A stretch of DNA of 40,777 bases from Salinicola salarius (GCF_003206135.1 NZ_PZJT01000020.1:1-40777); one strand, 5' to 3'. Shown: positions 7,011 to 16,644, numbered from the stretch's first letter. Notes: generated from the letters alone by a model not told the origin. Program-made: numbers and translations.

Positions 7011-7025
7011 GTTTCCTCCGGGCAT

Positions 7026-7046
7026 TTAAAAACCGCCCGTGGGCGG
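7026..7046 (-). terminator. intrinsic terminator between J and the fibre gene
   Basis: On the - strand the stem CCGCCC/GGGCGG (7033-7046) is followed by TTTTTAAA. It lies 11 bases beyond the J stop. The fibre gene must be reached by read-through or its own promoter. Confidence 0.7.
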
Positions 7047-7056
7047 CGTATAATGT

Positions 7057-10000
7057 TCAACCGTTTTTAGAGACAGAAAGTTTTATAAAGCTGTCGCTAA
7101 TTTCCGCCCTCCCGGTACCGTTCAGGATATACCGCATTTGGACTTGTACGTTTCTACTTCCAGTCCATGCATCTAGTCGTGAAACAAAGGTCTGATATCC
7201 GCTGGCTTCGGCGTGACCCACAGAGGACCGTTGGTCCATGATATCCCCCACTACTCGTGTTTGACCTCCAGACACAACGATTCTCACCTGAATTCTACCC
7301 CTTGAATAACCACCGGAAGAATTACCTGCAATTAGATAAAGTGAACTAGAACCAATCACATCGACTCGATTCCCCTCGGGATTAATGTCAACACTAACGA
7401 TGTCTTGCCATCCGTCAGAGTCATTAATGAGAATGGTTGAACTATTCTCTTCGGAGACGTTGATGGTTATTGCGTTGCCGGCTATTTGAAGGGTGTCTAC
7501 AGCGGCATTACCAATTTTGGCAGAGGTAATAGCGGCGTCATCGATCTGCGCCGAACCAATCGCGGCGTTGGCGATCTTGGCGCGAGTGATAGCGGCGTCG
7601 TCGATCTGCGCTGTCCCGATGGCAGCGCCATCGATCTTGGCGCGAGTGATCGCTGCATCGGCGATCTTGGCTGCGGTGATAGAACCATCTCGGATCATTG
7701 CATCTGGGATCACGACACGCCCATCCGTCACGACGAAGGCGGTCACCAGCTCGCCGCTGATCGGATTCAGCACAGCAAACGTATTCGCTACGGCGACTAT
7801 CTCGGCAGTCTGCCCGTCGACTTGCATGCCGATCATCGCTTTCTTGCCGTTGACGGTAACCGTCGTCACCGCTTGCGCTACGGCACCCGTCGACGGGTCG
7901 TAGACGGCGCTGATGTCCTGCTGGACCGACGCGAACTGGTCATCGACCGTGGTCTCGAACGTATCCTGGCGCTGGGCAATCGACTGCTGCTCGTTGCTCA
8001 ATGCCGTGACGTTCGACTCGATGGACGATGCCCGGTTGTCGAACTGCGTGTCGAGCGTTTCGATAGACTGCGCGAGCGACTGGTCAGCTGAGGACAGCGA
8101 CGATAGCTCCTGCCGGATCGACGATTCGGCCGCTTCAAATGCAGTGTTTACCTCCGTGATCTGCTGAGCCAACGCCTGGCGCTCACTCACGCTCGTCAAC
8201 CGCTCGGCACTGATAGCAGCACTGCCCACGGCGCTCTGGGTTTGAACGACCGCGTTCTGGAGTGCCGAATAGATCCCGTCGAGGATCTGCGTCTGCTGCA
8301 CCTCGTCGATCGATGCAACGGCGTCGTCTAGTTGCGATTGCAGGGACGTGACGCTCTGCGTGATCGCGCTGGTTTCAGTAGCCAGAGCGGTGATGCGCTG
8401 CTCGAAATCAGCGGTGGTATCGCCGTATTCCGATTGCAGCGTTGTCAGCGAATCGCTGATCGCCTGGGTATCGTCGGCCAGCGTTGTGAGCTGCTGGGTC
8501 AGCGTTGCCACGCTGTCGCCGAACGAGACATCCAGCGTCGTGATTCGCTGCGCCAGCGCCTCGTCACCGCTGATCCGCGTCAGGGTCTCGACGGTCTGAG
8601 TCGCTGCACCGACGGCGTTCTGCGTCGCCGACACCGCACTGGTCAACGCCTCGAGTTTGCCGTTTAGTTCGGCGATCCGCTGCGTCTCGGTAATGTCCGC
8701 CTCGTTGTCGCCGACACGGGCTTCGAGCGTGTTGACGTCCTCAACCACGGTTGCCGCCTGCTCGACGATTGGCTCGATCTCGTCGATACGGTCCTGGGCC
8801 GCCGTGATTGCGGTGTTCGCCTCGGTCAGACCAGTCTCGAACTCCTGCCGGGCATCGCCGATCGCCTGAGCGTTTTCGTTGATGCCGTTTTCGAGCTGGT
8901 CGACCAGGCCGCCCGGGCGGCGCAGCTGCTCGTCGACATACGCAAACTCGGCATCGAACTCCTCACGGGTTGCTGCCTGCACGGGATACCAGCTAGACAC
9001 GCCATAGGCATTCACGCCGCGCACCCAGTAGTAATACTGAGTGCCGGGCTGCAGGTTGGTGTCGGCGAGCTGGGTGGCCTGGCCGAGATCGACGGCGTTC
9101 GTTTCGATCTCGCCGTCGCCATCGAGCGGCGTCAGAGAGCGGCGATACTCGTAGAGCTGGCCCTGGCGATCGCTACGCGGAATCAGCGTCACCGAATAGT
9201 TGGCCGTCTCGACATCGACCGACGTCGGCGGTAGCGGTAACAGCATCGAGCTGATCGTGGTGACGCGCACAGACCAGGCCGAGAGCCGGCCAGCACCGTC
9301 GACGGCGCGCACGCGGATCTGATACTCGCCGCTGGGCGCGTTGCGGTACTCGAGCGAAGTCTGGTCAGTGGAGCCAACGTCCTGCCAGACGTTCTCGCCC
9401 GGCGGTAGCACGTTGACGATGTAATACTGCGTGCGCGGGTCGCTGCTCTTGACCCAGCTGATCAGCAGCCCCTGATGCTGGGCGCCACCGCCGAGGTAGG
9501 TGAAGCTCTCGACGCTGATATCCAGTGGCGGCGAAAGCCGTCCGGTGGGGATCAACGACGTCGGCGCTTCCGGCAGCACCAGGCCCTGCTCGATCAGCGC
9601 GAATTTGTTCGGGTTGTGCTCGAGCGCGGTGACGGTATAGGTCAGATCGTCGCTGTCTTCCTTCACGCCGACGACGCGGAACTGGCGCGGTTGGATGTTG
9701 GCGCTGGCCAGCATCCACATCGCGTACGGCATCGGCGTGGTCGATAGCGCAGCAACGAGCGTCGCCTTGTCACCGTCGAAGCCTGCGACGTCTCGCGTCT
9801 CGATGCTGCCATTGGGCATCTGTACCGAGAGCTGCCAGCCGCTACCGCTGGCGACGTCCGGGCGTTTGTCGAGCGTGACCATCTGGGTGCCGACGTTGGT
9901 GAGGCGGCCGGCCAGACGCGCGCCCGCTTTGTAGCGGTCGGAGATCTTCACGACCTCGCCCGGGCGGATGTCGGCGTGCTCCAGCCCCAGCGTGAACTCG

Positions 10001-11412
10001 ACCGTCTGGGTCTCTTCGCGCTCGGTGTAGAGCAACCACAAACCGACACGGCGCGCCTGCCCACGCGACGTGCAGCCGAACGCGGTCACGTCGGTCTGAC
10101 GCCAGCCATACTGCTGGATGCCAGCCGGATCTTCGACGACCTCGATCGACTGCCGGTAGTTGTCCGCCGGGTCGTTCCAAGTCACCAGCGCGACGGTGTG
10201 GCGCGATTTCAGCGACGAACCGGAATAGCGGAATTCGCCATCCTCGGTATCGGCCTGGCTGAAAATGCGCCCGCCTTCTGCCGCCGGCGAATCCTGCACC
10301 ACCGTGACCGTGCCGGTGCCCCAGTACATCATCCCGCGAAACGCCGCCGCCAAGGTCGTCAGCACCTTGTAGGCGTCCTCGCGCGAGCTGATCACGGTGT
10401 TGATCGTGAAGCGCGGTTCGTCGTCACCGTAGCCATTGGGCACCAGCTCATCGCAATAGCGCCCGATCTCGTAGAGCGCCCATTTGTCGACGTTCTTGAG
10501 CTGCGCGCCGAAGCGCACGTTGGTGGCCAGGTCGTAGTAGATCCACGCCGGGTTATCGGTCCAGGCCTGCTGAAAAGCGCCGGACCAGATGCCGGAATAG
10601 CGGCGCGTCGTCGGGTCGTAGTTGTCCGGCACGCTGACCAGCCGGCCGCGCACGTGGTAAGCGCGAGACGGAATCGAGTTGCCGAACTGCTGGGCGTCGA
10701 CCTCGAGCGCGATCAGCGCGGAATCCGGGTAGATAAATTTGCCATCGACAATGGCGGTGTAGCTCGACCAGTAGGTCTCATTACGGATGGCTGAGTCGTC
10801 GTCGTTGTCGGCTGAGAGCCGGCGCACGCGGATATCCCACGGCGCGGTGCCCTCCAGCTCGACGCGATAGGCACGCTGGTACGGGCTGGTCGTCTTGCCC
10901 TTGATGGTGTCGGTTTTGCGTGTGGACCAGCTGCCACCGCTGGGGCGCACGTCGATGGCGATCTGGACGCTGGAGCCGTGCAGGTCGCCGGTCTTCTTGT
11001 CCTGCTCGGTCAGCGCCGGAATCTGGACGGTGACGCGCACGGCATCGGTGTCGGCGTCGTTGATCGTGCGAACGAGCGGCGTGTCCTGCGTGACCTGGGC
11101 GGAGACCTCGGTTTCGTTCTCGACCGACGGAAAACCAGCAACATGGTCTTGATCCGGCAGGCCGGCGCGGGTGTCGTAGTTGACCCCGTTGAAGTTCCAC
11201 GAGCCGTCGTCGGCCTGCAGCGGCGTCTCGTCGAAGAAGATCGATTTCGCGCCGTCGACCAGCCCCTCGATCGGGCCTTCACCCAGCAGGTCGATAATCC
11301 GTGCGACAGAGTTGGAGCGCAGCGTGTTCGGGTCTTCCTGCGCGACGCGGCCGCTGCCGCCACCGCTCTTGCCGCCGCCCTTGCGGCCGGTTACTTGCTC
11401 GAATGCGCCCAT
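7057..11412 (-). CDS. tail tip / host specificity protein J
   Basis: A 1451-residue lambda gpJ-type tail tip protein. The N-terminal region has the typical RSNSVARIIDLLGEGPIEGL signature and the hub blocks SIFFDETPLQ and TDPAWIYYDL-like NPAWIYYDLATNVRFG. The middle contains fibronectin type III-like modules (PEAPTSLIPTGRLSPPLDIS, YYYWVRGVNAYGVSSW). About 300 residues of coiled coil follow, full of QQ, TAL and QSI patterns. Near the end come AAIT-x-AKI repeats and a C-terminal beta domain that would contact the host receptor. Slightly longer than lambda J (1132), mainly from the coiled coil. The C-terminal coding DNA is less GC-rich, as expected for an exchangeable receptor-binding end. Confidence 0.93.
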   Translation of the reverse strand: MGAFEQVTGRKGGGKSGGGSGRVAQEDPNTLRSNSVARIIDLLGEGPIEGLVDGAKSIFFDETPLQADDGSWNFNGVNYDTRAGLPDQDHVAGFPSVENETEVSAQVTQDTPLVRTINDADTDAVRVTVQIPALTEQDKKTGDLHGSSVQIAIDVRPSGGSWSTRKTDTIKGKTTSPYQRAYRVELEGTAPWDIRVRRLSADNDDDSAIRNETYWSSYTAIVDGKFIYPDSALIALEVDAQQFGNSIPSRAYHVRGRLVSVPDNYDPTTRRYSGIWSGAFQQAWTDNPAWIYYDLATNVRFGAQLKNVDKWALYEIGRYCDELVPNGYGDDEPRFTINTVISSREDAYKVLTTLAAAFRGMMYWGTGTVTVVQDSPAAEGGRIFSQADTEDGEFRYSGSSLKSRHTVALVTWNDPADNYRQSIEVVEDPAGIQQYGWRQTDVTAFGCTSRGQARRVGLWLLYTEREETQTVEFTLGLEHADIRPGEVVKISDRYKAGARLAGRLTNVGTQMVTLDKRPDVASGSGWQLSVQMPNGSIETRDVAGFDGDKATLVAALSTTPMPYAMWMLASANIQPRQFRVVGVKEDSDDLTYTVTALEHNPNKFALIEQGLVLPEAPTSLIPTGRLSPPLDISVESFTYLGGGAQHQGLLISWVKSSDPRTQYYIVNVLPPGENVWQDVGSTDQTSLEYRNAPSGEYQIRVRAVDGAGRLSAWSVRVTTISSMLLPLPPTSVDVETANYSVTLIPRSDRQGQLYEYRRSLTPLDGDGEIETNAVDLGQATQLADTNLQPGTQYYYWVRGVNAYGVSSWYPVQAATREEFDAEFAYVDEQLRRPGGLVDQLENGINENAQAIGDARQEFETGLTEANTAITAAQDRIDEIEPIVEQAATVVEDVNTLEARVGDNEADITETQRIAELNGKLEALTSAVSATQNAVGAATQTVETLTRISGDEALAQRITTLDVSFGDSVATLTQQLTTLADDTQAISDSLTTLQSEYGDTTADFEQRITALATETSAITQSVTSLQSQLDDAVASIDEVQQTQILDGIYSALQNAVVQTQSAVGSAAISAERLTSVSERQALAQQITEVNTAFEAAESSIRQELSSLSSADQSLAQSIETLDTQFDNRASSIESNVTALSNEQQSIAQRQDTFETTVDDQFASVQQDISAVYDPSTGAVAQAVTTVTVNGKKAMIGMQVDGQTAEIVAVANTFAVLNPISGELVTAFVVTDGRVVIPDAMIRDGSITAAKIADAAITRAKIDGAAIGTAQIDDAAITRAKIANAAIGSAQIDDAAITSAKIGNAAVDTLQIAGNAITINVSEENSSTILINDSDGWQDIVSVDINPEGNRVDVIGSSSLYLIAGNSSGGYSRGRIQVRIVVSGGQTRVVGDIMDQRSSVGHAEASGYQTFVSRLDAWTGSRNVQVQMRYILNGTGRAEISDSFIKLSVSKNG
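7490..7690 (-). repeat. tandem AAIT-x-AKI repeats in J
   Basis: Seven or so short repeats of about 27-30 bases encode DAAITRAKI, AAIGTAQI, DAAITRAKI, AAIGSAQI, DAAITSAKI and similar units. Such pentapeptide-like heptads form a thin trimeric shaft before the receptor-binding tip in J and fibre proteins. Confidence 0.75.
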
Positions 11413-11415
11413 GGG

Positions 11416-12024
11416 TTACTCATCCGCTGGTAGTTGTTCCACGCTCATGCCGGCACTCGCGACGATAGAGCCGGTGTTGATCTCGCCGTAGATGACGGGC
11501 ACGGCTAGCCCCTGGGCACTGTTATTGACCGGGCCGTCGAACAGGAAAGACGGCCGCTCGTCGACGTTCGCACCGTCTTCGTAGCTGCCGGTGTGCGCGG
11601 TGGTGGCCAACATGGTCGAGACGCCCGAAAGCGCAAGCGCCCCGCCGGCGATGGCGAGCGTGCTGGACGAGATCCCGAAAGCCGCCGTGCCGGCCAGTGA
11701 CAGCCCACCGGTGGCGAATGCCGCGCCCACCATCGCCACGCCCAGAATCGCCTTTCCCCCGCCGCCCTTGGCGCCACCGATGGCCGGCAGGATGTGCAGC
11801 TCGCGTTTGCTGCCGAGGCCCATCGTCAGCGTCTCGTCGCTGTCCTCCCGCCCGGCGTCGAGACTGCCCCGCACCACCTGCCATTGACCCTCGAGGATCG
11901 CGTCCTTGAAGCCATCGATCTGGCAGGAGAGCGCCCGCACTGCCTCGGCCGGATCGCGCACCTCCAACGAAAAGGGACCGCCGAAGCGGTCCCCCAGGGA
12001 TCCATGCAAGTGAATCTCGCGCAT
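11416..12024 (-). CDS. tail assembly protein I
   Basis: A 202-residue gpI-type protein. The N-terminal ubiquitin-like part starts MREIHLHGSLGDRFGGPFSL. A Gly/Ala-rich hydrophobic middle (KAILGVAMVGAAFATGGLSL) follows, and the C-terminus PVIYGEINTGSIVASAGMSV is the conserved end of lambda gpI. It acts with K and J in building the tail tip and is cleaved or released in assembly. It sits between K and J as in lambda. A GTGAC-N3-GTCAC palindrome lies 37 bases upstream of its start, inside the end of gene K. Confidence 0.9.
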   Translation of the reverse strand: MREIHLHGSLGDRFGGPFSLEVRDPAEAVRALSCQIDGFKDAILEGQWQVVRGSLDAGREDSDETLTMGLGSKRELHILPAIGGAKGGGGKAILGVAMVGAAFATGGLSLAGTAAFGISSSTLAIAGGALALSGVSTMLATTAHTGSYEDGANVDERPSFLFDGPVNNSAQGLAVPVIYGEINTGSIVASAGMSVEQLPADE

Positions 12025-12026
12025 CG

Positions 12027-12755
12027 TTATTCCATCTGGCTGCGGTGTCGGTAGAAGGCCGTGACATAGTCACGCCAACGGTGGATCGGCTCACGCTTGG
12101 GCCGCCGGGTCGGATCGAACGGCTTGGCGGCGGTCAGGTGGTGAAACGCCAGGCCGTCGCCGAGATAGACGCCGGCATGGTTCGGTACCCTGGAGCGCAG
12201 CTGGCAAAAGAACATGTCGCCGCGCTTGGCCTCGCTCTGCTCGACGCGGACGAACCCGGCGCGATCCAGCCCCAGCCGATAGAGATCGCCGCCCTGCTGC
12301 CACCACTCCCAGTCGCGCGGGAACTCCGGCAGCTCGACGCCCAGCTCGAGCGCGTACCAGTCACGGATCAGGCTGTAGCAGTCGGTCACGCCATGCCGGA
12401 ACGGGCGATCCTCAAGCCCGGCCACCGGCGTCTGGCCGCCCCAGTAGAACGGCTGGGAGGCGTCCTGCCCGTTGGTGCTAACGATGCCCCAGGGCACGCC
12501 GGTATCGCGCTGGCCGCGCATGTCTGCCTCGCTGGGGCAGTCGGGGCCGTCCGGGTGGCTATGCACGATCGCAGCAATGCCCCGCGCCGTCGCCCGCGCC
12601 AGCGTGCGCTTGTCGATGCGGAAGGTCGTCGCCGGGTCGCTGGCGACGTTGGCGTACTGCCGGCACTCGCCATCCAAGTAGATGATCCAGACCGCCTCGT
12701 GGGGGTATGCCGCGATGGCCTCGCGACGCAGCTGGTCGATGTGTTCGGTGAACAT
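12027..12755 (-). CDS. tail protein K: JAMM peptidase plus NlpC/P60 hydrolase
   Basis: A 242-residue two-domain protein. The N-terminal JAB/MPN domain carries the JAMM metal motif H65-S-H67 ... S75-x-x-D78 (HSHPDGPDCPSEADM). The C-terminal NlpC/P60 domain has the expected Cys126 in TDCYSLI and His193 in PNHAGVYLG. Lambda gpK is built the same way; it is needed for tail tip assembly and may cut peptidoglycan during DNA entry. The ATG overlaps the stop of L (TGATG); a longer in-frame start at 12851 lies inside L and is rejected. Confidence 0.92.
   Translation of the reverse strand: MFTEHIDQLRREAIAAYPHEAVWIIYLDGECRQYANVASDPATTFRIDKRTLARATARGIAAIVHSHPDGPDCPSEADMRGQRDTGVPWGIVSTNGQDASQPFYWGGQTPVAGLEDRPFRHGVTDCYSLIRDWYALELGVELPEFPRDWEWWQQGGDLYRLGLDRAGFVRVEQSEAKRGDMFFCQLRSRVPNHAGVYLGDGLAFHHLTAAKPFDPTRRPKREPIHRWRDYVTAFYRHRSQME
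12061..12073. promoter_or_regulatory. palindrome GTGACATAGTCAC
   Basis: A perfect GTGAC-N3-GTCAC palindrome within the 3' end of K, 37 bases upstream of the I start codon. It is one of six in the window. Confidence 0.55.
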
Positions 12756-13474
12756 CAGCTCTTGTACCTCGCAAGCCCGGGCATCGCCCGGGTCGGCAAC
12801 GGGTTGTTGGCACCGAAGCGGGCGCGGCAGTCGGAAAGGCACTTGCCGCACACGTCTTTAGTTTCGTCGTCAGTCGCGACGCCCTGCTGATCGAACATCG
12901 CCGCGCCGGTATAAGGGCAGGTCACGCCCTCGTACACGAAGCGCGAGCCGTTCCAATAGCGGTAGGTGTGGGTACAGGTGTCGCGCAGACACTGCCGCGC
13001 CGGGATCTTGCGGCCCTGCTGGTCCAGCGAGATCGAGAGCGTGAATTCGAGCGAGCCCCTCGCGGGGATTTCCTGCGGCTTCTGCTCGATGTGGTACTCG
13101 TCGACCGGGAACGTCGCCTCGGGGTCCGGGTCGTCGCCACCGTCCAGGTGATTGGCAAACGTGCGAATCCGCTTCACCGGTGCGCCGATCAGGTCATTGG
13201 TGGCGAGCAGCATCGAGACGATCGACACCTCGAGCGTCGACAGGCTCAGCGACGGCTGCGGCAGCGTGCCCTTGCCGTTCCACTCGAAGCCGTCGGCGGT
13301 AATCGGCGTCGGCGTGTAGGTGTAGCCGTTGAACCGGATCGGCCCGCCATCGAGCGCGGTCTGGTTGGTGAAGCGCAGGATGCCCGCCTCCCACTGCCGT
13401 GCGTCGATTTCGAACAATGTCACCACCGGCTGCTGGCTCATCGACTGCGACTCGCGAGCGATGATCTCGTTCAT
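12755..13474 (-). CDS. minor tail protein L
   Basis: A 239-residue gpL-type protein (MNEIIARESQSMSQQPVVTL onwards) with the conserved core IRFNGYTYTPTPITADGFEW and SLSTLEVSIVSM-like segment. The C-terminal third contains the cysteine pattern CLRDTCTHTYR, GVTCPYTG and CGKCLSDCRARFG, which in lambda gpL binds an iron-sulfur cluster. It caps the tape measure complex at the tail tip. The ATG overlaps the stop of M by the ATGA pattern and follows a GAGGTGG ribosome binding site. Confidence 0.92.
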   Translation of the reverse strand: MNEIIARESQSMSQQPVVTLFEIDARQWEAGILRFTNQTALDGGPIRFNGYTYTPTPITADGFEWNGKGTLPQPSLSLSTLEVSIVSMLLATNDLIGAPVKRIRTFANHLDGGDDPDPEATFPVDEYHIEQKPQEIPARGSLEFTLSISLDQQGRKIPARQCLRDTCTHTYRYWNGSRFVYEGVTCPYTGAAMFDQQGVATDDETKDVCGKCLSDCRARFGANNPLPTRAMPGLARYKS

Positions 13475-13809
13475 GCCACCACCTCACGGAATGTCGCCGA
13501 GACACGCCAGAACCGCGCGTTGATCGGCGCCTTGGCCACCGCGTCACAAATCCACTTCCGTGGTGTCGTTTCGCTCGGTTCGGTCCAGAGAAACGGCGTC
13601 AGGCCGAGGCGGTCCCTCAGGAACGGATAGACCTGGTCGAACTCGTCACGGGTCAGCGAGGACCACTGAACGCTCGCCTGGTGCTTCACGTAATTGATGC
13701 CAGCAGGTCGCCGCTGCTCGTAGCCGTCGCCGTACTGCACCGTATCGACATTGGCCTGGGGCGTGATCTGCGGCTCCCAGTCCATCGGCACATCGGGTAG
13801 GGTGTCCAT
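13471..13809 (-). CDS. minor tail protein M
   Basis: A 112-residue gpM-type protein. The signature PQITPQANVDTVQYGDGYEQ, followed by RRPAGIN and later FLRDRLGLTPFLWTEP, is characteristic. It is a small tail tip component located between the tape measure gene and L. Length matches lambda gpM (109). The ATG is separated from the upstream tape measure gene by a small + strand gene, which is unusual for this operon. Confidence 0.92.
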   Translation of the reverse strand: MDTLPDVPMDWEPQITPQANVDTVQYGDGYEQRRPAGINYVKHQASVQWSSLTRDEFDQVYPFLRDRLGLTPFLWTEPSETTPRKWICDAVAKAPINARFWRVSATFREVVA

Positions 13810-13834
13810 TCAAACTCTCTATCTGGAAACACAA

Positions 13835-14035
13835 ATGGAAAACTGGGTTATCGATTCGATTGACTTGAAGCTGCTGAGCCATGATCCGGGGTTCATCAAC
13901 TGCAGCTTTAGCCACCGCACCGAAGAAGCGACGATTGGGGTATGCATCGATACGCCCACCAATCTCTCAAACACGTCCGTGAGCCAGTTAGAAGCCATGG
14001 CGCGCGAGAAGCTGAAGGCGGCGTTAGCGGTTTAA
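13835..14035 (+). CDS. small opposite-strand gene inside the tail operon
   Basis: A 66-residue protein (MENWVIDSIDLKLLSHDPGF, then INCSFSHRTEEATIGVCIDT onwards) with GGAAA 5 bases before the ATG. It is encoded against the direction of the whole tail operon and fills the gap between M and the tape measure gene. Its last 12 bases overlap the 3' end of the tape measure gene. The amphipathic C-terminal helix VSQLEAMAREKLKAALAV suggests a folded protein. Orientation and position suggest a late-acquired, independently expressed cargo gene (moron). No family is recognised and no promoter is obvious. A chance frame is the alternative, but composition and ribosome binding site argue for a gene. Confidence 0.6.
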   Translation: MENWVIDSIDLKLLSHDPGFINCSFSHRTEEATIGVCIDTPTNLSNTSVSQLEAMAREKLKAALAV

Positions 14036-16621
14036 CATCCCGCCAATGCCCTGCTGCTTTCGTAGCTCCTTGAGCACTTCGGCCCGCACCTGGTCACCCA
14101 TCGCCTTACCCTGTCGCCGGGCATCGGCGTCACTGACGCCCGGCTGGGCCTGCACGTTGACCGATACCGACATATGGATATCGCCACCCTTGCCGCCGTA
14201 GTAGTGGCTCTGGTTGGCTGCGTTCGCTCGATCCAGATATTGCTTCAGATCTGCGTTGGTGCGGCGATCAACGACACGCTCGTTCTTCTGCAGGTTCCAG
14301 GTACCATCGGCGGGGATGCTATCGATGCCGTCGTGGGCCTGCCCAGCAAGACTCGTCGACGAGATCGTACTGACGATGCTCGCCGTCTGCGCCGCGACCG
14401 TAGCCATCGCCGGCAGGTTGGTCGGGAACGGCAGCGCCGCCGCGCTGGCGATGCCCTGCTGGATCTTCACGATGGAGTCGGCAATAGCGAACGCTTTCGA
14501 TACCGCGAACATCGCCTGATAAACGCCGCTCTGCTCACCCGCGAACGACTTCGATAGGTCGGACAGGCTCCCGAATAAGTCCGAGTAACCCGCCAATCGC
14601 GCCTGCTGCGTCTGCGCATCGATCTGCTGCAGCTGCGCGGCCCGCTGCCGCTCGAGATCCGCGATGACTGCGCCGTACTCGTCGGCCTTGTCCGCCTCCG
14701 CCTGCTTGAAATCCTCATACATCGCGATGCGTTCGGCGTACCACGCCTGCAGCTGCGCCCGCTCCTGCTCGATGCGGTTGGCTTCACCGAACGCACCGGA
14801 ATACTGCGCGTCGAGCCCCTGCACCTGCGGGGCGCCTTCGCGGGCCTGATCGGTGATCGCCTTGCCCACGTTGCGTGTCGCGATGCGCCCGGTAGCGCCG
14901 CCGATCTGCTGCGCCTGGTCCCGCGCGTCGAACAGATCCGACAGGCTCGCCGAGCCCACGTAGTTGTCGAGCAGATCCTGGCGTTGCTGGAGTAGATCCA
15001 GCTCCTTGGCGCGATTCTTGAGCAGCTCCTTCTGCTGCTGGTCCAGCGCTTGCAACGCGCCAGATTCCGTCTCGTAGGTGACGCGCGCCAGGTTCGACGT
15101 TTTGCCCATCAGCGCGATCTGCTGCGCCAGGCTCTCTGCTGTCGAGTCGTAGCGGCTTTTTAACTGCTCGGCGGCTTTCTGGGCTTCGCTCTTCGTGGTG
15201 CTCTGCGTGCCATTGAGCTTTTTCAGCTGGTCGTCGATGTAGGCGATCGACCGGCGAATGGCGTCGGCTTTCTCGGGTTCTTCATCGAGCGCAGCGGTCA
15301 GTTTCTTGCGATCCGCCAGCAGCTTCTGACGCGCTGCATGATCCTGGTCGTAGGCAGTCAGTAGCGGCGAGAGCGTGTTGTAGAGCCGGTTGTTTGCCGC
15401 CGACTCGTCATCAGCAGCCGCTGCACGGCCCTGAGAGGCCGCCGTCGACAGTTGCAAGCCAGATGTCAGCGACGTGAACGTATCGAACACGGTGCCGTTA
15501 ACGGCTGCGAGTTCCTGTTGTTTGCTGGCCAGCTTCTCGTTGACCGCGTCGACGCTGCTGTATCCGGCCGTGATGCGGTCGAACCAGTTACCGTTCGCCA
15601 GCGTTTCGAGGTAGCTGATCTCGGTCTTGAGCGCGGTGGTGCGCGAGACGTCGACACCCAGCCCACCACCGATTCCCAATTGATCGGCGGCGAAGATCTT
15701 CAGGCGGTCGTCGAGCGTGCCGAGCTCCTGCAACATCTGCAGGCTGCCTTTGGCGAAGTTCCCAGCCATCTCCGCGCCGAGGCTCGCAAGATCATTAAGG
15801 GACGACTTGAACGCTGGATCTGAGATGATGTCGTTCAGGTCGCCAAGGTTATCGACCGTCTCGTTGATTGCCGGCGCAACGGCAATCGTCAGGCGATTGG
15901 CGAAGCCCTCGGCAAAGCCGGTAACCCGTGTCAGGTTCTGCCCCGCTTCGGCGAGCGCGGCATTCTGCTGTTCGTCAAGCGCGTAGCCGAAGTCCCGCGC
16001 TTCGTCCGCTGCCGCCTTGAGACCGGCGGCGTTGTTCTCGAGTAGCGGCAACATGCGCGACAGGTCGTTACCCAATGACTCCAGCGCGTTGACGCGGGCC
16101 GCCCGGGGCAGCTCGTTTAGTCGTTGCGCGATCGCCAGCAGCTGCTCGTCGGGGCGAAGATCAATCAGGTCTTCGATTGATAGACCCAGATTGTTGATGA
16201 CGTCGAGCGCTTCCCCACCGCCATTGGCATAGGCGTCACCGATCTTGTCGGAGACATCCTTGAGAATGTCGCCCATGGCGTCGCTCTGCAGTCCGACACT
16301 GCTCGCGGCGTACTGCATTTCCTGCAGGCGAGTCGTCGAAACCCCAATTGACCGCGCCATTGCCGCAGTTTCGCGTGCCGCATCGGCTTGGCGCACGATC
16401 ATCGCCGCGACACCTGCCGTCGAGAGGCCCAGTGCGCCAGCAAATCCGGTAACGACGCCCTTGGCTGCATTCCAGCTGGCTGACAGTCTCTCGGTCGCCG
16501 ACTGGGTATCCTTTTCGCTACGCTGCAGGCGATCGAGTTCTTCCCGGTTGGCCTTGATTGCGCGCACGCCACCCTTGCCATCGCCCGTGATGACGATGCC
16601 GGTCTCGAATTTCTTGGCCAT
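14024..16621 (-). CDS. tape measure protein
   Basis: An 865-residue tape measure protein that sets tail length and passes DNA through the membrane. The N-terminus MAKKFETGIVITGDGKGGVR is followed by the conserved TMP core (ERLSASWNAAKGVVTGFAGA, then TAGVAAMIVRQADAARETA and ARSIGVSTTRLQEMQYAAS). Long coiled coils and a hydrophobic stretch near the C-terminus (YSDLFGSLSDLSK through AVSKAFAIADSIV) follow. Lambda gpH is 853 residues, so the tail should be about lambda length (near 150 nm). An intrinsic terminator lies immediately upstream of the start. Confidence 0.93.
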   Translation of the reverse strand: MAKKFETGIVITGDGKGGVRAIKANREELDRLQRSEKDTQSATERLSASWNAAKGVVTGFAGALGLSTAGVAAMIVRQADAARETAAMARSIGVSTTRLQEMQYAASSVGLQSDAMGDILKDVSDKIGDAYANGGGEALDVINNLGLSIEDLIDLRPDEQLLAIAQRLNELPRAARVNALESLGNDLSRMLPLLENNAAGLKAAADEARDFGYALDEQQNAALAEAGQNLTRVTGFAEGFANRLTIAVAPAINETVDNLGDLNDIISDPAFKSSLNDLASLGAEMAGNFAKGSLQMLQELGTLDDRLKIFAADQLGIGGGLGVDVSRTTALKTEISYLETLANGNWFDRITAGYSSVDAVNEKLASKQQELAAVNGTVFDTFTSLTSGLQLSTAASQGRAAAADDESAANNRLYNTLSPLLTAYDQDHAARQKLLADRKKLTAALDEEPEKADAIRRSIAYIDDQLKKLNGTQSTTKSEAQKAAEQLKSRYDSTAESLAQQIALMGKTSNLARVTYETESGALQALDQQQKELLKNRAKELDLLQQRQDLLDNYVGSASLSDLFDARDQAQQIGGATGRIATRNVGKAITDQAREGAPQVQGLDAQYSGAFGEANRIEQERAQLQAWYAERIAMYEDFKQAEADKADEYGAVIADLERQRAAQLQQIDAQTQQARLAGYSDLFGSLSDLSKSFAGEQSGVYQAMFAVSKAFAIADSIVKIQQGIASAAALPFPTNLPAMATVAAQTASIVSTISSTSLAGQAHDGIDSIPADGTWNLQKNERVVDRRTNADLKQYLDRANAANQSHYYGGKGGDIHMSVSVNVQAQPGVSDADARRQGKAMGDQVRAEVLKELRKQQGIGGMLNR

Positions 16622-16644
16622 GGGAACCTCAAATGACAGGCAAT

